From the NCBI GenBank assembly GCA_037968895.1, contig JBBKWJ010000225.1, positions 1 through 21,284 of the forward strand: 21,284 nucleotides of DNA, written 5' to 3'. The position numbers were made by a program, and so were the translations under genes. The notes under the pieces are model-generated. The model worked only from the letters and a program-made list of their open reading frames with translations. It had not been told where the DNA came from and did no database searches. Shown one piece after another: positions 1 to 6,846 of the stretch (position 1 is the first letter of the stretch; every line of letters starts with the position of its first letter). The DNA is from JBBKWJ01 sp037968895. GTDB taxonomy: Bacteria; Actinomycetota; Acidimicrobiia; Acidimicrobiales; SZUA-35.

Positions 1-662
1 ATCTCGTTTGGCTCGGGCTCATTGTCGTCGAGCGCGTTTGGCGCGGCCCACTCTGGCATGTTGCGGTCGGACTCGGCGATCTTCGTGTTGACCCAGCCAG
101 GGCATAGGCACGAGATGCCGACGCCGGAGTCCATCGCGTTGAGCTGGTGGTAGAGGCCCTCGCTCATGGCAACAACTGCCCATTTCGAGACCGAGTATGC
201 GCTGTGCCCCGGCATGTGGCCCGCCATCGAGGCGGTGTTGACGATGTGGCCATCGCCATGGGCGAGGAAGTGGGGGAGGAACGCTCGGTGACCGTGGATG
301 ACACCCCACAGGTTGACGTCGATAACCCAGCGCCATTCCGCCTCGTTAAGCTCGCCTGGTGCGGCCATCAAGCTGTTTCCAGAAACCCCCGCGTTGTTGC
401 AGAGCACGTTGACTGCGCCGAAACGCTCTATGGCTGCGGCGGCAAGCCGGTCGACGGCAGTGCCGTCCGAGACGTCGGTTGGCACCGCAATGGCGTCAAC
501 CCCGAGAGCTGTGATTTCCTCGGTTGCCGTTGCGAGAAGCGGTTCCTCAACGTCGGCGAGGACGACGTTCATTCCTGCTTGGGCGAAGCGGCGGGCCATT
601 CCAAGGCCAATGCCGCTTGCGGCACCAGTAACGACTGCTGTCTTGCCAGAGAGTTGATCCAT
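1..662 (-). CDS. SDR family NAD(P)-dependent oxidoreductase (partial, C-terminus beyond window)
   Basis: This is a short-chain dehydrogenase/reductase, a cytosolic Rossmann-fold NAD(P)-dependent alcohol/ketone oxidoreductase; the substrate cannot be told from sequence. Reading the minus strand from ATG at 660-662 gives 220 uninterrupted codons to the window edge. The classical SDR motifs are in order: TGAASGIG cofactor loop (residues 12-19), NNAG (89-92), catalytic Ser145 in NTAS, and the YSVSK pair Tyr156/Lys160, followed by the usual PGWVNT segment after the active site. Classical SDRs are about 250-280 residues, so roughly 30-60 are probably missing. There is no Shine-Dalgarno sequence before the ATG; instead a TAGTTT hexamer lies 6 nt upstream, suggesting a leaderless message. 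The gene is divergent from the HNH gene across an intergenic region that holds a strong palindrome. The family call is secure and the substrate unknown. Confidence 0.95.
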   Translation of the reverse strand, partial: MDQLSGKTAVVTGAASGIGLGMARRFAQAGMNVVLADVEEPLLATATEEITALGVDAIAVPTDVSDGTAVDRLAAAAIERFGAVNVLCNNAGVSGNSLMAAPGELNEAEWRWVIDVNLWGVIHGHRAFLPHFLAHGDGHIVNTASMAGHMPGHSAYSVSKWAVVAMSEGLYHQLNAMDSGVGISCLCPGWVNTKIAESDRNMPEWAAPNALDDNEPEPNE

Positions 663-668
663 CGGGAC

Positions 669-674
669 AAACTA
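669..674 (-). promoter_or_regulatory. Putative -10 box (TAGTTT) of the SDR gene, leaderless geometry
   Basis: TAGTTT on the minus strand ends exactly 6 nt before the ATG and no Shine-Dalgarno sequence intervenes. With a normal -10 to start-site distance, transcription would begin at or next to the A of the start codon. I see no convincing -35 hexamer. The call rests on geometry that recurs at other genes in this window. Confidence 0.4.
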
Positions 675-716
675 CGGGACCGGCCGCGCCAGCACCCAAT
701 TGGCCTCCTCCGGGCC

Positions 717-753
717 GCGTAACACTGGGGTCAAGCAGGTACCTGCGTAACAC
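717..753. repeat. Operator-like cluster: GCGTAACAC direct repeat flanking the palindrome GCAGGTACCTGC
   Basis: The 9-mer GCGTAACAC occurs at 717-725 and again at 745-753, 28 bp apart start to start. Between them, overlapping the second copy by 2 bp, is the perfect 12-bp palindrome GCAGGTACCTGC at 735-746. The cluster lies in the divergent promoter region between the SDR and HNH genes, so it could be a regulator binding site. The copies are short and chance occurrence is possible. Confidence 0.3.
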
Positions 754-771
754 CGCATCACGTTCCCGATC

Positions 772-798
772 TGTTGTAGGTATCGGATACGTACAACA
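772..798. promoter_or_regulatory. 27-bp near-perfect palindrome, probable operator between divergent SDR and HNH genes
   Basis: The left half is TGTTGTAGGTATC, the centre is G785, and the right half is GATACGTACAACA. The reverse complement of the right half matches the left half at 12 of 13 positions; the only mismatch is at the eighth base. This size and symmetry are typical of sites bound by dimeric or tetrameric TetR- or GntR-like repressors. As an RNA hairpin it would have almost no loop, and no T-run follows, so it is unlikely to be an intrinsic terminator. It lies 110 bp upstream of the SDR start and 80 bp upstream of the HNH start. The regulator is not in view. Confidence 0.6.
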
Positions 799-843
799 AT
801 CGGAAAAGTTAGAGCCTTCTTTTCTGACCTGGGGAAACGCACC

Positions 844-871
844 CTCGACTGTCACACCCCCTGAGTAGTGT
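844..871 (+). promoter_or_regulatory. Putative promoter of the HNH gene, leaderless geometry
   Basis: TAGTGT at 866-871 ends 6 nt before the ATG at 878. A weak -35-like CTCGAC at 844-849 lies 16 nt further upstream. No Shine-Dalgarno sequence is visible before the ATG, so a transcript starting at the ATG is plausible. The -35 match is poor. Confidence 0.35.
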
Positions 872-877
872 TTACCC

Positions 878-2137
878 ATGAATTACTCACCAGTGCAGCT
901 CGCTGCACGCAAAGAAAAGAGCGAACCGGACGCTGTCGACGTCCTCGACGGGCTGGCCTCCGCACTTGAACGCGTCGCCGATCTACCGGTCAGCACAAAC
1001 GGTGCGAAACAAGCCCAACGCGAGCTCTTCGAGATCTGGGAAGCCACCGACCGCCTGCGAATAGAAGCGTTGCGACGGTTGACTGCGGTCGCTGAATCTG
1101 GCTTGTCCGCAGTCCTGTACGCCTCCGACACACGGTATGTCGCTCACCAGCAGCACATCACCAATACCGAGGCGAACAAGCAACTTCGTTTAGCGTCGTT
1201 TCTTTCTTCGAACACTGCTTCGGCGAAAGCGGTGATGAACGGCGACATCGGCCTTGGACACGCTGACGCTCTGGCCTCAGCGTGGCGATCACATCGGGAA
1301 GAGTTCGCTGACATCGAACAACAGTTTTTGGATGCGATCTCTGGCCGTGACGTCGATTCATTCCAGCGACTCGTGAGGCAGTGGGAGTGGCGCATCACAA
1401 AGAACGGCACAGGTGATGCGGAGAGAGAATTCGACCGGCGTTCGATTTCTGCCCAGTCGACTCTTCATGGTTCCGTGACCGGGTCGTTCTCTTTTCCTGG
1501 TGACATGGGTGAAGTGTTCCTCAACGGGATTTTCTCCCTACCCGACTCCACCAGCGGGGTGGTTGAACCTCGCACCTTGCGCCAGCGTCAAGCCGACACG
1601 TTGATCGAAAACTTGACTGGGGAGATCGTCAGCGATGTTGACGAAACGATGGATGGTGGTTCATCAGGAAGCGACCGCAGAACCAAGATTGATGCGGTCA
1701 TCGATATCGCGACCTTGGGCGGAATCATTGACGGTGTCGGTAAGCAATGGTCGCTTGAGGAGCTCCGCAGCGAGCTGCATCGCTCGGGCGACCTGCCACC
1801 AGGCGTGATCGAAATGCTGGTCTGCGACGCCTCATTCAGGCGCATCATTTTCGACGGACCCAGTGTGGTCCTCGCCTACAACAGGGCGACGCCACTAATT
1901 CCGACGGCGTTACGCAGGGCGATCCAGATCCGTGACCGAGTATGCGTGGTCGATGGTTGTGATCGATCGCATCAGTGGTGCGACATCCACCACCTGGTTG
2001 AGAGATCGCACGGTGGAACGACTACCGAGTCGAACTTAGGGCTTGTGTGCCGACGACATCACACGATGCTTCACCTCGGCCAGATCGTATTGAGTCGGAA
2101 TCAACACACCGGGGCGTTCTCGACCAGCCTCCCCTGA
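878..2137 (+). CDS. DUF222 / HNH endonuclease domain protein (13E12-type)
   Basis: This 419-residue protein belongs to the actinobacterial DUF222-HNH family (the '13E12 repeat' type), which is often multicopy; its cellular role is not established. The N-terminal three quarters is a helical DUF222-like region rich in Arg and Glu. The C-terminus carries a complete HNH nuclease module: zinc-type cysteines C356 and C361 (VCVVDGC), then WCDIHH with H371/H372, N386 in ESNLGLVC, C391, and RRHH with H395. All expected HNH and zinc ligands are present, so it may be an active metal-dependent nuclease. No signal peptide is seen. It stands alone, divergent from the SDR gene and convergent with the gabT-like gene. 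A role in DNA repair or genome instability is sometimes suggested but is not shown by this sequence. Confidence 0.92.
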   Translation: MNYSPVQLAARKEKSEPDAVDVLDGLASALERVADLPVSTNGAKQAQRELFEIWEATDRLRIEALRRLTAVAESGLSAVLYASDTRYVAHQQHITNTEANKQLRLASFLSSNTASAKAVMNGDIGLGHADALASAWRSHREEFADIEQQFLDAISGRDVDSFQRLVRQWEWRITKNGTGDAEREFDRRSISAQSTLHGSVTGSFSFPGDMGEVFLNGIFSLPDSTSGVVEPRTLRQRQADTLIENLTGEIVSDVDETMDGGSSGSDRRTKIDAVIDIATLGGIIDGVGKQWSLEELRSELHRSGDLPPGVIEMLVCDASFRRIIFDGPSVVLAYNRATPLIPTALRRAIQIRDRVCVVDGCDRSHQWCDIHHLVERSHGGTTTESNLGLVCRRHHTMLHLGQIVLSRNQHTGAFSTSLP

Positions 2138-2174
2138 CCGGGTAGAGGCAAGGCCCTGCCCATAGCCCTTCGGA

Positions 2175-2200
2175 CTACCCACACCTCACGGTGCGGGTAG
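2175..2200. terminator. Hairpin between convergent HNH and aminotransferase genes, possible bidirectional terminator
   Basis: CTACCCACAC pairs with GTGCGGGTAG around a short loop. On the minus strand the single mismatch becomes a G-U wobble, so the hairpin is strongest for the aminotransferase transcript, 28 nt past its stop. There is no T-run on either side. Terminators without a U-tract have been proposed in actinobacteria, so this is only a candidate. Confidence 0.4.
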
Positions 2201-2227
2201 AAGCGCGGGCGGTGTCCACTTCCGGTC

Positions 2228-3571
2228 CTACTTCGAGAGCACCTCGGTCACGGCAGCACGAACGACAGCGAGGCCCTCCTCGATCTGATCGTCGGTGAGG
2301 ATGAGCGGCGGCAAGAAACGCACACAGTTCGAGAACAGCCCGGCCCGAATAGTGATGAGGCCCCTCGCAACCGTGGCGGCGCAGATGGCTGCCGTGGTGT
2401 CCATGTCTGGTGACTTTGAGACTGAATCGGTCACCATCTCCATAGCCAACATCGGGCCGAGTCCGCGGACGTCACCAACCCGGTCGGGGAAGTCGGCTTG
2501 AATCGCTTCGAGCCCGGCACGAAGCCGTTCTCCGATTGCGGTTGCTCGCGCGAGAAACGCTTCGTCACGGATAATGGCGACGGCAGCAAGGGCTGCCGCG
2601 CAGGCAACCGGGGTTCCTGAGTACGTGCCACCAAGGCCTCCAGGGTGCGGCGCATCCATGATCTCGGCGCGACCAGTTACTGCCGAAATCGGCATGCCAG
2701 CGCCGAGTGATTTTCCGGTGGTGACCATGTCGGGCACGACGTTGCTGTGCTCGATGGCGAACACCTTGCCGGTTCGGCCCATGCCGCTCTGAATCTCGTC
2801 GGCGATCATGATGATGCCGAACTCGTCGCAGATCGCGCGGATTTCCTTGAGGAACTCGGCGGGGGCTGGCACGATGCCGCCTTCGCCTAAGACGGGTTCA
2901 ATAACAATCGCCGCAAGTGCGCTGGCGTCAATTTGAGCGATAAGGGCGTGTCGAAGGTTGGCGCAATTCCATTCGGTCCAAGCCTTTGCGTCGACTCCGT
3001 CCGGCGTGCGATAGGTGTTGGGGAATCCGATGCGGTAGACCTCTGGGGCGAATGGACCGAAACCCTTTTTGAAGAGGCCGTACTTTGAGGTCATCGACAG
3101 CGTGAGGTTGGTCCGGCCGTGATAGCCGCCCTCGAACACGAGGATGCCTGCCTTCCCGGTGTAGGCCCGAGAGATTGCGATGGCCGCCTCGACGGCCTCG
3201 GCCCCTGAGTTCATAAGCTGGGTCTTCTTGGCGTGGTCGCCAGGAGCGAGCTCGTTGAGCAATTCGGCCAGTTCAATTGCCGGCTCTGTGGTGGCAACGA
3301 TGTTGCACACGGTGACGAGCTCGGCGGCTTGCTTGGCCATGCCAGCGACGACCGAGGGAGCATTGTGCCCGACGGCGAGCATGCCAATACCGCCAGCCCA
3401 GTCAAGGAACGTATTGCCGTCGGCGTCGACGACTGTTGCGCCCGAACCACTGACGATGGCAAGCGGAGTGAGCTTTGCGGCACCGTTTGGTGTGGCGGCT
3501 TCTCGTCGAGCGATGAGGGCTTGGCTATTGGGCCCGGGTACCTCAGTGACGAGATTGATTGAACCAGACAC
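2228..3571 (-). CDS. gabT: Class III aminotransferase, 4-aminobutyrate (GABA) aminotransferase-like
   Basis: This PLP-dependent class III transaminase (447 residues, normal length) probably transfers the amino group of 4-aminobutyrate to 2-oxoglutarate, giving succinate semialdehyde and glutamate. Visible hallmarks are NSGAEAVEAA near residue 121 (phosphate binding), EGGYHGRT near 147, EPVLGEGG at 225-232, the PLP-pyridine Asp258 in IADEIQ, and the Schiff-base Lys287 in TTGKSLGAGMP. I chose the GTG start at 3569-3571 because a GAGGAG ribosome site lies 5 nt upstream and the N-terminus fits the family. No succinate-semialdehyde dehydrogenase is next to it. The upstream GNAT and C45 genes point the same way but are separated by about 280 bp containing a GNAT remnant, so this gene may have its own promoter. 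Related class III enzymes acting on other omega-amino substrates cannot be excluded. Confidence 0.88.
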   Translation of the reverse strand: MSGSINLVTEVPGPNSQALIARREAATPNGAAKLTPLAIVSGSGATVVDADGNTFLDWAGGIGMLAVGHNAPSVVAGMAKQAAELVTVCNIVATTEPAIELAELLNELAPGDHAKKTQLMNSGAEAVEAAIAISRAYTGKAGILVFEGGYHGRTNLTLSMTSKYGLFKKGFGPFAPEVYRIGFPNTYRTPDGVDAKAWTEWNCANLRHALIAQIDASALAAIVIEPVLGEGGIVPAPAEFLKEIRAICDEFGIIMIADEIQSGMGRTGKVFAIEHSNVVPDMVTTGKSLGAGMPISAVTGRAEIMDAPHPGGLGGTYSGTPVACAAALAAVAIIRDEAFLARATAIGERLRAGLEAIQADFPDRVGDVRGLGPMLAMEMVTDSVSKSPDMDTTAAICAATVARGLITIRAGLFSNCVRFLPPLILTDDQIEEGLAVVRAAVTEVLSK

Positions 3572-3591
3572 GATTGCTCCTCTTGAACCAC

Positions 3592-3608
3592 GCGTTGCCG
3601 TTCAACGC
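3592..3608. repeat. Inverted repeat GCGTTG-N5-CAACGC upstream of the gabT-like gene
   Basis: The arms at 3592-3597 and 3603-3608 are perfect 6-bp complements around a 5-nt spacer. The element lies between the stop of the GNAT remnant and the gabT ribosome site. It could be an operator, a small leader hairpin or part of a weak terminator. No T-run follows. The short arms make chance a real possibility. Confidence 0.25.
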
Positions 3609-3624
3609 AATGTTGACGCGGAGT

Positions 3625-3840
3625 CTACGTCAGAGTGAGGCGCATGTGGACTCTTGTCGACCAGTCAAGGCCCATTTTCGTTTGCGCACCTACGACGTCG
3701 GCCATGGCGTCCGTCCAGTCAGTCGGATTAACCACGACGAAACCCAAAGACTCATACCAGGGCCGGTTCCAGATGATGTCGTGTTCGGTGTTCAGACCGT
3801 TCGCTACAGAGCGCACGGCGATGTCGGTCGGAATACAGTC
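3625..3840 (-). pseudogene. Remnant of a second GNAT acetyltransferase (C-terminal fragment only)
   Basis: This minus-strand frame ends in TAG at 3625-3627 and encodes about 71 residues that look like the C-terminal third of a GNAT N-acetyltransferase. The key piece is IWNRPWYESLGF, matching the WN-x-PFY-x-x-LGF motif that closes the acetyl-CoA fold. It is followed by a GLDWSTRVHMRL tail, like the Gly-Leu-Asp...Arg-x-x-Met-Arg ending of many small GNATs. Codon use looks coding, with third positions mostly G or C. The N-terminal two thirds, including the acetyl-CoA-binding RGxGxG loop, is absent, and no credible start or ribosome site is present. It lies in a different frame just after the stop of the intact GNAT gene, so it is a separate decayed or truncated gene rather than an extension. 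A translated 63-residue fragment from an internal GTG cannot be excluded. Confidence 0.6.
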
Positions 3841-3850
3841 ACCCGGCCCG

Positions 3851-4480
3851 CTATGCCGGTTTGTACTCAGGGTTTTCCCAGACGATGAGTGACGACTTGT
3901 TGTCGATCGCGGGGTCTTCGATGTAGTCGTTGATGATGCCGCGGACCTCAAAGCCATTCCGAAGCTGGAATGTGAGCGTGGGGTCGAACAGCTCACCGGC
4001 CACCACTTTGGCCACGTAGTCTTCGGCGCTCATGTCGCGATGATCGGCGTATCCGGGCAGGTGCCCGCCAGCGATAATGCCCTTGCGATTGAAGCGGACT
4101 GCAACTTCCTTGCGCAGCTCGTAGAGGCGGCGTCCGATGCCGTGGCCCCGGTAGTCGCTGAGCACAGTGATGTCGGTGCCGTAGTACCAGTCGCCGGCTG
4201 GATCGTGGTTGGCGCATTGGTTATCGCCGGCGACGTCGTGGATCGTGTGCTGAATGTGGTCGAAGTCGAAGTCGACGAAAATGCCTGTGCCAAGACCGAC
4301 GACTCGGTCGCCGTCGAGCGCAACGAAGGCGCCGTCTGGGAACACCTCGCAGTAGATGTAGAGGTCTTCTTCGGACAGCAGGTCGTCTGGGTCGGCGGTC
4401 TCGAATGCTGCATGCTCGACGAGCTTGGCTCCGGGGACCCATTTGGGTTCGAGGCCGGCGTAGACGATTTTTGTGGTCAT
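3851..4480 (-). CDS. GNAT family N-acetyltransferase (YhcX-N-terminal-domain-like)
   Basis: This 209-residue cytosolic GNAT enzyme is expected to move an acetyl group from acetyl-CoA to an amine; the acceptor is unknown. The acetyl-CoA pyrophosphate loop is YRGHGIGRRLY (residues 110-120, with R111-G112-H113-G114-I115-G116). The later part (HLPGYADHRDMSAEDYVAKV, then DPTLTFQLRNGF and a WENPEY ending) resembles the acetyltransferase half of bifunctional GNAT/carbon-nitrogen hydrolase proteins such as Bacillus YhcX. Here that half stands alone with no hydrolase fused. The ATG overlaps the TGA of the upstream C45-type gene by 4 nt, so translation is probably coupled and the two proteins likely act on related amines or amides. 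The YhcX resemblance is from memory of the family, not a search. Confidence 0.85.
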   Translation of the reverse strand: MTTKIVYAGLEPKWVPGAKLVEHAAFETADPDDLLSEEDLYIYCEVFPDGAFVALDGDRVVGLGTGIFVDFDFDHIQHTIHDVAGDNQCANHDPAGDWYYGTDITVLSDYRGHGIGRRLYELRKEVAVRFNRKGIIAGGHLPGYADHRDMSAEDYVAKVVAGELFDPTLTFQLRNGFEVRGIINDYIEDPAIDNKSSLIVWENPEYKPA

Positions 4481-5568
4481 GCGTTGAAGCTCATGTGTTG
4501 GTAGTCGTTCTCGCTTGGGAGTCCCCAGCAGGCCCAGAAGTCATTGGTTGAGGGCCGCATGATGGCTGCTCCGCACGTCTCGACGTGGAACGGTTCGCCA
4601 CCTCGATAACAGATTGTTGGGTTACGGGTCATAGCCATCACGTCGTCGATGGTGACGTTGTCTCGATTCGTAAGGTCGAGCGCAGTGCTAAGCCTCGCCC
4701 GAGAGGAGAGCAGGAGTTGATCGGCCCGGGGCTGGGCCACGGCAAACGTGTGAGGAGCGAGTGCGTGATTCGTGTGAGCAACGACGTCTGCCTCGAGCTT
4801 CGTCAGCTCGCTTGTCGTAGTGAAGGCCTCAATGTTGTAGCCATTACCAAGGCCGTCGAACAACAGATAGTTGTGGGCGCCGGAAAGCTTGGCATCAGTG
4901 ATGCAGGCGAGCGCGTCGTCGATTGTGGTTTGTAGTAGGGCCTTGCGCACGACATGCGGCCACGTCACACCAACTTGGCCGTCCTCGGCGGCCATGTTGT
5001 TGATGCCAACGCAGATACCGGCTTCGTTCATACCAATCTGGCCGAGGCATCCAGTCGTGGTGAAGACGAATGACCGAGGGCCATCGTCTGGCCTTACATC
5101 TAGGAGCACGACGTGGTCGGTTGCCGTGTCGTGCATGTCCCACGTTTGGGCAAAGAATCCGTTGCCACCGGCTCGGTGGTTGGGAATGATGGTGGCCGTG
5201 CAATCGTCTTCGGCGAATTCGACTGGACCGTTCGTGGCTTTGTAGCGGTTGTGCACGATGTCGACGAAGTCGGTGAAGCCGCCGACGATGATGAGCTCGG
5301 CCATGCTGAGACCGGTTGCGGAAGACAAACCTTCCAGCTCCTCGGTCAGCGAGGGTGAGTAGTCAATGTGGTCTTGAAGGCATTCGTCGGCAATCCCAAG
5401 AACGGTTGCCCGATCGAGGCTGGCGTGGCTCCAAAGCCCGCTGCACACAAGATTGACTCGTTCGTTGGCGTACTTCAGGATCTCGTCCCGATATGCCTCG
5501 CCGTGCGTGATTCCGCGCTCACGAGCGCTTCCGGCTAGGACAACAGTGCGAATCGGGCCTCTGGTCAT
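4477..5568 (-). CDS. C45-type Ntn acyltransferase/hydrolase (acyl-CoA:6-APA acyltransferase-like)
   Basis: This 363-residue protein resembles the peptidase C45 / acyl-coenzyme A:6-aminopenicillanic acid acyltransferase family. These are Ntn hydrolases that hydrolyse amides or transfer acyl groups after self-cleavage exposes an N-terminal Cys. Family features are the N-terminal GSARERGITHGEAYRDEI helix, a helical region ending near residue 110, the candidate nucleophile Cys123 in AEDDCTATI, then FAQTWDMH and NEAGICVGINNM, typical of the NtN core. The residue before Cys is Asp, whereas many relatives have Gly, so self-processing at Asp122-Cys123 is uncertain. A TAACAT hexamer 6 nt before the ATG suggests a leaderless transcript. 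The gene overlaps the downstream GNAT by ATGA. The natural substrate is unknown; bacterial members are not necessarily linked to penicillin. Confidence 0.8.
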   Translation of the reverse strand: MTRGPIRTVVLAGSARERGITHGEAYRDEILKYANERVNLVCSGLWSHASLDRATVLGIADECLQDHIDYSPSLTEELEGLSSATGLSMAELIIVGGFTDFVDIVHNRYKATNGPVEFAEDDCTATIIPNHRAGGNGFFAQTWDMHDTATDHVVLLDVRPDDGPRSFVFTTTGCLGQIGMNEAGICVGINNMAAEDGQVGVTWPHVVRKALLQTTIDDALACITDAKLSGAHNYLLFDGLGNGYNIEAFTTTSELTKLEADVVAHTNHALAPHTFAVAQPRADQLLLSSRARLSTALDLTNRDNVTIDDVMAMTRNPTICYRGGEPFHVETCGAAIMRPSTNDFWACWGLPSENDYQHMSFNA

Positions 5569-5574
5569 CCCGAG

Positions 5575-5580
5575 ATGTTA
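5575..5580 (-). promoter_or_regulatory. Putative -10 box (TAACAT) of the C45-type gene, leaderless geometry
   Basis: TAACAT on the minus strand ends 6 nt before the ATG at 5566-5568, and no Shine-Dalgarno sequence lies between. The spacing equals that seen at the SDR, HNH and class I aminotransferase genes. No clear -35 is visible. Confidence 0.45.
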
Positions 5581-5602
5581 GCGCTCCGCGGGGCTGAGGT
5601 CA

Positions 5603-5619
5603 GCTCCAAGGTCTGGAGC
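5603..5619. repeat. Inverted repeat GCTCCA-N5-TGGAGC in the divergent C45/amidohydrolase promoter region
   Basis: These are perfect 6-bp arms with a 5-nt spacer, placed between the two divergent genes about 35 bp upstream of the C45 start and 73 bp upstream of the amidohydrolase start. It may be a regulator site shared by both directions. The arms are short, so confidence is low. Confidence 0.25.
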
Positions 5620-5652
5620 AGCTCTGGCTTCTAACAATCGTGAGGTTTCGTC

Positions 5653-5658
5653 TAGGGT
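5653..5658 (+). promoter_or_regulatory. Putative -10 box (TAGGGT) for the amidohydrolase-HAD operon
   Basis: TAGGGT fits the actinobacterial TANNNT -10 pattern and would give a leader of about 27 nt containing the GAGGGG ribosome site before the ATG at 5692. The upstream TTCTAA at 5629-5634 is only a weak -35 candidate. Confidence 0.3.
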
Positions 5659-5691
5659 TGCGGCCAGTTCGCCGAACGAGGGGATTCACGA

Positions 5692-6846
5692 ATGCCATAC
5701 GCGACAGGTCGTATTTACCATGACGCCGACAGCCACATCATGGAGCCGTTTGATTGGCTAAAGGAGTTCGCAGACGACGGTTGGGCCCACAAGATGCCCA
5801 ACATCCAGATCACGTCGATCGGCGACGAGAAGCTGGTCGACTGGCGCGAGGTTACGTGTCCCCTTCACAACGACCCCGAGTACCGAGCTGACGAGGGTCA
5901 GGTCATGCTTCGCAAGAACTACCACGCGGTTGGATCGTTCGACCGTGAACACCGCAGCGAAGCGCTCGACCAGTTGGGTTTCTCATCACAGTTGGTGTTC
6001 AACACCTTCGCAAACTTCCATCTTGAGATGCTTGAGCAGGGGCCCGATCTTGACCTGGCCTATGCCGCCGCAGACGCGCACAACAACGGGATGCTCCACT
6101 TCTGTGAGCTCGACCCCCGGCTTCTACCAGTGTGTTACGTCGCGCTCGCTGAACCCGGGCGGGCCGCGGCCCAGGCAAGGCGAGCAATCGAAGGTGGTGC
6201 CGCCGCGCTTTTGATCGCTTCTTCGTGTCCACGTACTCACTCACCAAGCCACATCGACCTCGACCCAGTGTGGGCCCAAGCCCAAGCGGCCGGTATCCCA
6301 GTCGTCATGCACACCGGCGGCCAGGGCCAGTTGCTGTCGCCCCAGTTCTTCGTCAATGGTCTTCCACCGGTCCCCGACTTCCACGGAGGCGCCGAGAACT
6401 TCCGATCGGTTGACTACATGGCGATTCCGGTTAATCCGATGCAGTCGTTGGCAACAATGATTTTCGATGGGGTGATGGATCGATTCCCCAACCTCAAGTT
6501 CGGGGTCATCGAGCTTGGCGCAAGCTGGCTGCCGGGGTGGATGCGGTTCATGGACTCGGCGTACGAGGCGTTCAAACGAAACGAAGAACGGCTGCAGAAT
6601 CTCTCCGCAAAACCGAGTGAGATCGCCAAGCGCCAAATCAGAGTTACGCCCTATCCCCACGAGGACACGGGATGGATCATCAAGAACTCCGGTCCCGAGA
6701 TGCTGATGTTCTCGTCTGACTATCCGCACGTTGAAGGCGGCCGCAACCCGCTCAAGCGCTTCGAGGCATCGTTGGCTGGTTGCACCGACGAAGAGATCGA
6801 CAACTTCTACACCAACAACATGATCGACCTGATGGGCGGTCTATGA
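5692..6846 (+). CDS. Amidohydrolase-2 family metal-dependent hydrolase
   Basis: This 384-residue protein of the amidohydrolase-2 (ACMSD-like) TIM-barrel family is probably a cytosolic metal-dependent hydrolase or decarboxylase; the substrate is unknown. The N-terminal metal site is D11-A-D13-S-H15 followed by IMEP, the usual D-x-D-x-H variant of this branch. His207 in VVMHTGG and Asp343 in SSDYPH fit the remaining metal and catalytic positions. Length is normal and there is no signal peptide. A GAGGGG ribosome site about 7 nt before the ATG supports the start. The TGA overlaps the ATG of the HAD gene, so the two are co-translated and may serve one catabolic route. Relatives are frequent in actinobacterial pathways for aromatic or xenobiotic breakdown, but nothing here fixes that role. 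Confidence 0.88.
   Translation: MPYATGRIYHDADSHIMEPFDWLKEFADDGWAHKMPNIQITSIGDEKLVDWREVTCPLHNDPEYRADEGQVMLRKNYHAVGSFDREHRSEALDQLGFSSQLVFNTFANFHLEMLEQGPDLDLAYAAADAHNNGMLHFCELDPRLLPVCYVALAEPGRAAAQARRAIEGGAAALLIASSCPRTHSPSHIDLDPVWAQAQAAGIPVVMHTGGQGQLLSPQFFVNGLPPVPDFHGGAENFRSVDYMAIPVNPMQSLATMIFDGVMDRFPNLKFGVIELGASWLPGWMRFMDSAYEAFKRNEERLQNLSAKPSEIAKRQIRVTPYPHEDTGWIIKNSGPEMLMFSSDYPHVEGGRNPLKRFEASLAGCTDEEIDNFYTNNMIDLMGGL

Noticed and set aside
147..722. Long plus-strand open frame opposite the SDR gene
   Set aside because: It is antisense to a gene with full SDR motifs; its translation is Arg/Val-rich with no recognisable domain and no ribosome site.
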